Shown here one piece after another: positions 6,568 to 10,342 of a stretch of DNA of 10,342 nucleotides. The notes under the pieces are model-generated. The model saw only the letters and a program-made list of their open reading frames with translations. It was not told where the DNA came from and ran no database searches. Origin of the DNA: CAVPGH01 sp046726955 (GTDB lineage: Bacteria; Acidobacteriota; Vicinamibacteria; Fen-336); NCBI GenBank assembly GCA_046726955.1, contig JBKPBQ010000383.1, positions 1-10,342 of the forward strand. Reading direction: 5' to 3'. Made by a program: the position numbers and the translations under genes. Within the stretch, counting starts at the first letter, position 1; the number at the start of each line of letters is the position of its first letter.

Positions 6568-9513
6568 CTAGGCCGGCTTGAGGATCACACCCTCTCCCCG
6601 CTTGCCGTTCATCAAGACGAGGACCGGCTGGTCCAGGCGCACGTGACGCACGTGGGCGACGTGGCTCCGGGCCGGGCGGCCGTCGAGCCAGGGCCAGTCC
6701 ACGAATCCGTCCCCGTCGTCGGGGTTGACGGTGAAGTACCCGACGTTGAACGAGGCCAGGTTCTGGAAGAAGTGCGTGCCCTGGGACGGCGTCACGCGGA
6801 GGTCCCGGAGCCCCGCCTCCACGATGGCCGTGGCGCCCGCCACCTGGTCCCACGTCACCGGAATGCCCAGCCAGGGATCCCGTGAGCCCCACCGGCCGAC
6901 CCCGATGAGGAGGTAGGGAATGCGAGCGCCGAGGAGCTCGGCATTGAGGCGTCCGACTTCCTGGGCCGCCTCCCAGCTCCGCGCGCGATCGAAGCGCTGG
7001 AAGTCCACCACCACCAGGTCGCGCACACCCTCGACGCGCCCGTGGCCGAGCACACGCGCGCTGCGGCAGAGGACGGTCGCGGGAAGGACGTCGCCGATGA
7101 CGAGCTCCTCGGCCTCCCGCGAGAGAGCGAGCGGCCGAATCTGCAGGAACCCGAACTCCCGGGGCCTCCCCGGGGGCGTGTGCAGGTTCACCGCGAACTC
7201 GATCTCCACCGGCGTTCCCATCCCCCGCTCGCCCACGTGCATGAGCGCGTCCATCACCTCGGCCAGGGGGAAGACGCCCTGCTTGAGGACGGGGGCGAAG
7301 CTCACGACGGGCACCCCGTCGCGGGCGACACCGTCGTAGAGCGCGTCGTTCTCGCGCGAATAGGTAGAGGCGACGGCGGCGAGCGTGCCGTCCGCCCGCG
7401 CCTCGTCCAGCCCGAAAGCTTCCTCGCGCATCTCCCCGTTCGTGCCCGCCCCCATGCGCAGGGCCCAGAACTCCCGCTGGGACGCGGCGAGGGCGTCGCG
7501 GGGCGAGGAGAGCTGGAGCAGATGGTGGGGATGGCGCGGGCAGAAGCGCAGGCAGGCTCCTCCTTCCGCCACCGCCCGGCCGAGCCCGAGGGCGACGGCC
7601 ACGATCCCGTCGGCCGCGGCCAGCGGCGGCGCGGGGTAGGAGTTGTGGGAGCGCGCCACCCCCGCGAAATCGGGATAGAAGCGAGGCCCGTGCGCGGCGC
7701 CCACCACGCGCTGCAGGACCACCGCCATCCGCTCCTCCTCCAGCCGGTACGGAGTGGCGCGCAGGTAGGCCTTCGCCCGCGGCGAGAACGTGGACGCGTA
7801 CACGCGCCGGATGGCGGTGAGCAGCTGCTCCCAGCGCTCGACCGGGCTCGCCGCGTCGTTGGGCAGCATCAGCGTGTCGTAGACTCCGGTGAACGGCTGG
7901 TGCTGGGAGTCCTCGAGGAGGCTGCTCGAGCGGACGGCGAGCGGCCAGGCCGCCGCCTCCAGGAAGGCCGCGAGGTCGCGGCCCGGCTCCTCGGGGAAGC
8001 GGCCGCTCCGGAAGCGCCGCTCGATCTCCGCCTCGTCGTCGCACTGGATGGCGAAGTCGCGCAGGTCGTTGTCCTCGAGGAAGCGGTCGAAGACGTCCGT
8101 CCCCAGGACGACGGCGGGCGGCACGGTGATCTCGACACCCGGGAAGCGGTCGCGCAGATGGTGGAGGCTCAGCAGCCGCCGGACGAAGGCGAGCCCGCGG
8201 GCCTTGCCTCCCAGCGATCCGCCCCCGATGCGATAGAAATCGCCCTCGGGATCGAAGGTGGCGCGGTCGAAGTCCGCGACCACCGCCCGGCTCTGCTCGC
8301 GGCGGTAGGCCTCGATGGACGAGATCAGGCTCCGGCGGAGGCCCTCCGCGTCCTTGTAGTCGGAGAGCTTGCGGGGCCGGAGCCGATGGGCGAGCGCGAA
8401 CTCGGTGCGGGCCTTGAGCCAGCGCGAGAAGTGGTTGCGCGCGGCGTGGTATACGACGCTTTCCTCCGGGACGGTGGCGAGCCGCGCCTCCAGGCTGCGC
8501 AGGTCCGTGGCCCGCCCGGCTTCGCTTCCGTCCGGACGCCGGAAGACGAAGTCCCCGAAGCCGAAGTCCTGCAGGATCACGCGCCGCAGGTCGTGAAGGA
8601 GGAGCGGCGAGCCCTTCAGGAGGAAGTTCGCCCCCAGGCTCGTGGCCAGCGCCTCGTTCTCCGGCAGCGACGATTGCAGGATGAGGGGCACGTCAGGGTA
8701 GGAGGCCTTCACCAGGCGGGCGAGTTCGACGCCCGCCGTGGGTGACCGTTCTCCCGCGCGGGGGAAGTCGATGTCGGAGATGACCCCCAGCAGCTCCTCG
8801 CCGTGGGCGGCGAAGGCCGCCTCCGCCTCCTCGAACGTCGTGCAGAGGAGGACCTTGGGGCGGGCACGCATGCGCAGGATCTTCTGCGAGAGGTTCAGGC
8901 CCTCGGTGATCACGCGCTGTGAGTGGTGGAGAAGCTCCGTGTACATGACGGGCAGGAACGAGGAGTAGTAGCGGACGCTGTCCTCGACGAGGATGATCAC
9001 CTGCACGCCCACCGCGCGCGAGTCGTGCTCCACGTTGCGGCGGTCCTCCACCGACTTGACGATTGCGACGAGGATGCGGGCGTCCCCCTGCCAGAGGAAG
9101 GTCCTCTCCAGGCCCGAGGTGTCGGCGCGGCCCATGAACTCCGTGAGCTCGCGGGCGTCCCAGGCGAGGAGCACGACGGGAACGTCGAGGCCGGCCTCGC
9201 GCACTCGCCTGGCGAGCTCGGCCGCGTTCATGTCCCCGACGTGCGGGGTGGTGACGATGAGGTTGAATCGACGCTGCTTCCGGCAGAGGGCGAGCGCCTC
9301 CCCGCCCGTGGAGACGGTAGTGAGGCCGGGGGCGTAGTGGAGGTCGAGGTTGCGGAACTCCCCGAACAGCCTCTCCTGCAGCTCTCCCGCTTCCTCCAGG
9401 ATGAAGCTGTCGTAGGCGGTCGACACCAGGAGGACGTCCATGATGCGGTGGCGCATCAGGTCCTGGAAGTCGTGACGCCGCTGCCGGCCGAGCGAGCGGG
9501 AGGCGGTGCTCAT
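6568..9513 (-). CDS. tandem receiver-domain protein with PEP/pyruvate-binding (PPDK_N) ATP-grasp module
   Basis: The 981-residue cytoplasmic protein has two receiver-like domains ahead of a PPDK_N-type nucleotide-binding module. Receiver 1 (about 25-155) is degenerate: no acidic pair, and VTTPH (87-91) replaces the phosphoacceptor region. Receiver 2 (about 170-315) keeps E177/D178, D247 in SDIDFP, S281/S282 and K300, so it should be phosphorylatable. The PPDK_N part runs from about 427 (YRIGGGSLGGKARG) through AVRSSSLLEDSQHQPFTGVY at 526-545 to the QIRP end motif at 791-794. A further conserved-looking domain (about 805-981, with GVGRWGSRDPWLGIPV and SQGTHFFQNL) replaces the phosphohistidine and PEP-barrel domains of PEP synthase, so classic PEP synthesis is unlikely; phosphotransfer or ATP-dependent regulation is inference. 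AAGGAGG lies only 2 bases before the ATG. The gene follows gdhA by 27 bases, probably in the same operon. Proteins of this architecture are known in databases, but I know of no established function. Confidence 0.85.
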   Translation of the reverse strand: MSTASRSLGRQRRHDFQDLMRHRIMDVLLVSTAYDSFILEEAGELQERLFGEFRNLDLHYAPGLTTVSTGGEALALCRKQRRFNLIVTTPHVGDMNAAELARRVREAGLDVPVVLLAWDARELTEFMGRADTSGLERTFLWQGDARILVAIVKSVEDRRNVEHDSRAVGVQVIILVEDSVRYYSSFLPVMYTELLHHSQRVITEGLNLSQKILRMRARPKVLLCTTFEEAEAAFAAHGEELLGVISDIDFPRAGERSPTAGVELARLVKASYPDVPLILQSSLPENEALATSLGANFLLKGSPLLLHDLRRVILQDFGFGDFVFRRPDGSEAGRATDLRSLEARLATVPEESVVYHAARNHFSRWLKARTEFALAHRLRPRKLSDYKDAEGLRRSLISSIEAYRREQSRAVVADFDRATFDPEGDFYRIGGGSLGGKARGLAFVRRLLSLHHLRDRFPGVEITVPPAVVLGTDVFDRFLEDNDLRDFAIQCDDEAEIERRFRSGRFPEEPGRDLAAFLEAAAWPLAVRSSSLLEDSQHQPFTGVYDTLMLPNDAASPVERWEQLLTAIRRVYASTFSPRAKAYLRATPYRLEEERMAVVLQRVVGAAHGPRFYPDFAGVARSHNSYPAPPLAAADGIVAVALGLGRAVAEGGACLRFCPRHPHHLLQLSSPRDALAASQREFWALRMGAGTNGEMREEAFGLDEARADGTLAAVASTYSRENDALYDGVARDGVPVVSFAPVLKQGVFPLAEVMDALMHVGERGMGTPVEIEFAVNLHTPPGRPREFGFLQIRPLALSREAEELVIGDVLPATVLCRSARVLGHGRVEGVRDLVVVDFQRFDRARSWEAAQEVGRLNAELLGARIPYLLIGVGRWGSRDPWLGIPVTWDQVAGATAIVEAGLRDLRVTPSQGTHFFQNLASFNVGYFTVNPDDGDGFVDWPWLDGRPARSHVAHVRHVRLDQPVLVLMNGKRGEGVILKPA

Positions 9514-9515
9514 GG

Positions 9516-9522
9516 CCTCCTT
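9516..9522 (-). promoter_or_regulatory. ribosome binding site of the receiver-PPDK_N gene, unusually close to the start
   Basis: On the minus strand this reads AAGGAGG, only 2 bases before the ATG at 9513, closer than the usual 5-9 bases. The next in-frame ATGs (9456 and 9441) have no such motif, so the start at 9513 is kept, though initiation may be weak or depend on translation from gdhA. Confidence 0.5.
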
Positions 9523-9540
9523 CCCGAACGAAGCGAGTCG

Positions 9541-10342
9541 CTAGACGAGACCCTGGTCCATCATGGAGTCCGCGACCTTGAGGAACCCCGCGATGTTCGC
9601 GCCGTCGACGTAGTTCCCCAGGCGGCCGAACCGCTCCGCAGTGGCGACGCACGCCTCGTGGACGCTCTTCATGATGATGCGGAGCCGGTGGTCGACCTCC
9701 TCGCGCGTCCACGTGTAGCGCATGCTGTTCTGGGCCATCTCGAGGCCGGAGACCGCGACTCCGCCGGCGTTGGCGGCCTTGCCCGGGCCGTAGAGGATCC
9801 CCGCGTCCACGAACTGCACGACCCCGTCCACCTGGGTGGGCATGTTCGCCCCCTCCCCCACTACGTAGACACCGTTCCGGAGCAGGTTGGCCGCGTCCCG
9901 ACCGCCGATCTCGTTCTGGGTCGCACTCGGAAAGGCGCACTGCGCCTTGTGGTTCCAGAGGGGGTTGTAGTCGAGCCTCGCGTCCAGGGGCGTATAGACG
10001 ACGCCCTTGAATCGGTCGGCGTACTCCTGGATCCGCCCCCGCCGCACGTTCTTGAGCTCCATGACGAAGGCGAGCTTCTCCCGATCGATCCCCTGCTCGT
10101 CGTAGACGTAGCCGCCGGAGTCGGAGAGGGTGACGGCCCGCGCTCCGAGCTCGATGAGCTTCTCCACGGTGTACTGCGACACGTTGCCGCTGCCGGACAC
10201 GAGGCACGTCTTGCCCTCGAGGGACTCCTTCCTCGTGGACAGCATCTCCTGGGCGAAGTACACGCACCCGTAACCGGTCGCTTCGGGGCGGATGAGCGAT
10301 CCGCCCCAACCGAGTCCCTTGCCCGTGAGCACGCCCGTGAAC
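9541..10342 (-). CDS. gdhA: NADP-type glutamate dehydrogenase, C-terminal part (partial at right edge)
   Basis: Glutamate dehydrogenase interconverts 2-oxoglutarate plus ammonia and glutamate in the cytoplasm, linking nitrogen assimilation to the TCA cycle. The window holds about 266 codons of a family usually near 450 residues. The frame enters from the right edge at FTGVLTGKGLGWGGSLIRPE, which aligns with the middle of E. coli GdhA (GVLTGKGLSFGGSLIRPEA), so the GTG at 10332 is internal and not a start. The dinucleotide-binding motif SGSGNV lies near 10180-10197 and is followed by SDSGGYV, as in the NADP-dependent hexameric type. Further family blocks are CAFPSATQNEIGG, EGANMPT, GPGKAANAGGVAVSGLEMAQN and the C-terminal NYVDGANIAGFLKVADSMMDQG. 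The catalytic lysine and aspartate region lies outside the window. The TAG stop at 9541-9543 is 27 bases before the receiver-PPDK_N gene, so co-transcription is likely. Cofactor preference rests on overall similarity only. Confidence 0.95.
   Translation of the reverse strand, partial: FTGVLTGKGLGWGGSLIRPEATGYGCVYFAQEMLSTRKESLEGKTCLVSGSGNVSQYTVEKLIELGARAVTLSDSGGYVYDEQGIDREKLAFVMELKNVRRGRIQEYADRFKGVVYTPLDARLDYNPLWNHKAQCAFPSATQNEIGGRDAANLLRNGVYVVGEGANMPTQVDGVVQFVDAGILYGPGKAANAGGVAVSGLEMAQNSMRYTWTREEVDHRLRIIMKSVHEACVATAERFGRLGNYVDGANIAGFLKVADSMMDQGLV

Noticed and set aside
6549..6577. GC palindrome GCCCGGGC and a GCCGG/CCGGC pair between and into the convergent gene ends
   Set aside because: The stems are short, the second spans the stop codon of the receiver-PPDK_N gene with a 13-base loop, and no T-run follows. 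This is within chance for this composition, so no terminator is called.
7042..8745. Long open frame (567 codons) on the plus strand opposite the receiver-PPDK_N gene
   Set aside because: Its composition is a GC-rich shadow with no recognisable motif; the opposite strand carries well-conserved domains throughout.
8693..10309. Open frame overlapping gdhA and the receiver-PPDK_N gene in another minus-strand frame
   Set aside because: It crosses two real genes out of frame, and its Arg/Gly/Pro-rich translation is an artefact.

Overview
This is a GC-rich bacterial window (roughly 65-75% GC in most coding stretches) with four convergent or divergent transcription blocks and no tRNA, rRNA, CRISPR or transposase. 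The gene set (Lon protease, NADP-type glutamate dehydrogenase, a receiver plus PEP/pyruvate-binding protein, a large secreted metalloprotease with DUF11-like and Ig-like tails, a membrane acyltransferase) fits a high-GC, probably environmental Gram-negative lineage such as a deltaproteobacterium-like or neighbouring phylum. The sequence alone does not fix the phylum.

Layout. (1) 1-2302, plus strand: the ATP-dependent protease Lon, missing only its first few dozen codons at the left edge. (2) 2374-3639, minus strand, convergent with lon: an integral-membrane acyltransferase-3 (OafA/YrhL-like) protein with visibly lower GC than its neighbours. (3) 3640-3918: a divergent regulatory region of 279 bases with several small dyads and a direct repeat. 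(4) 3919-6519, plus strand: a secreted metzincin-type zinc metalloprotease of 866 residues. (5) 6568-9513, minus strand: a 981-residue protein with two receiver-like domains and a pyruvate phosphate dikinase N-terminal (PPDK_N, ATP-binding) module. It lies 27 bases downstream of (6) the C-terminal part of gdhA (9541 to the right edge), so gdhA and this gene probably form one transcription unit.

The most notable observation is the start of the metalloprotease gene. Its first 46 or so codons do not look like a secreted-protease N-terminus. They closely resemble the conserved N-terminal segment of OsmC-family peroxide-stress proteins, and they run in frame, without a stop, straight into a signal-peptide-like hydrophobic stretch and then the protease. 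The gene looks like a chimera: the ribosome binding site, start codon and leader of an osmC-like gene have been joined to a secreted protease whose own start was lost. The second point of interest is the receiver-receiver-PPDK_N protein next to gdhA. It lacks the swivelling phosphohistidine domain and the PEP/pyruvate barrel of true PEP synthases and dikinases. Its first receiver has lost the phosphoacceptor aspartate, while the second looks intact. I see no defence system or other multi-gene accessory system here.
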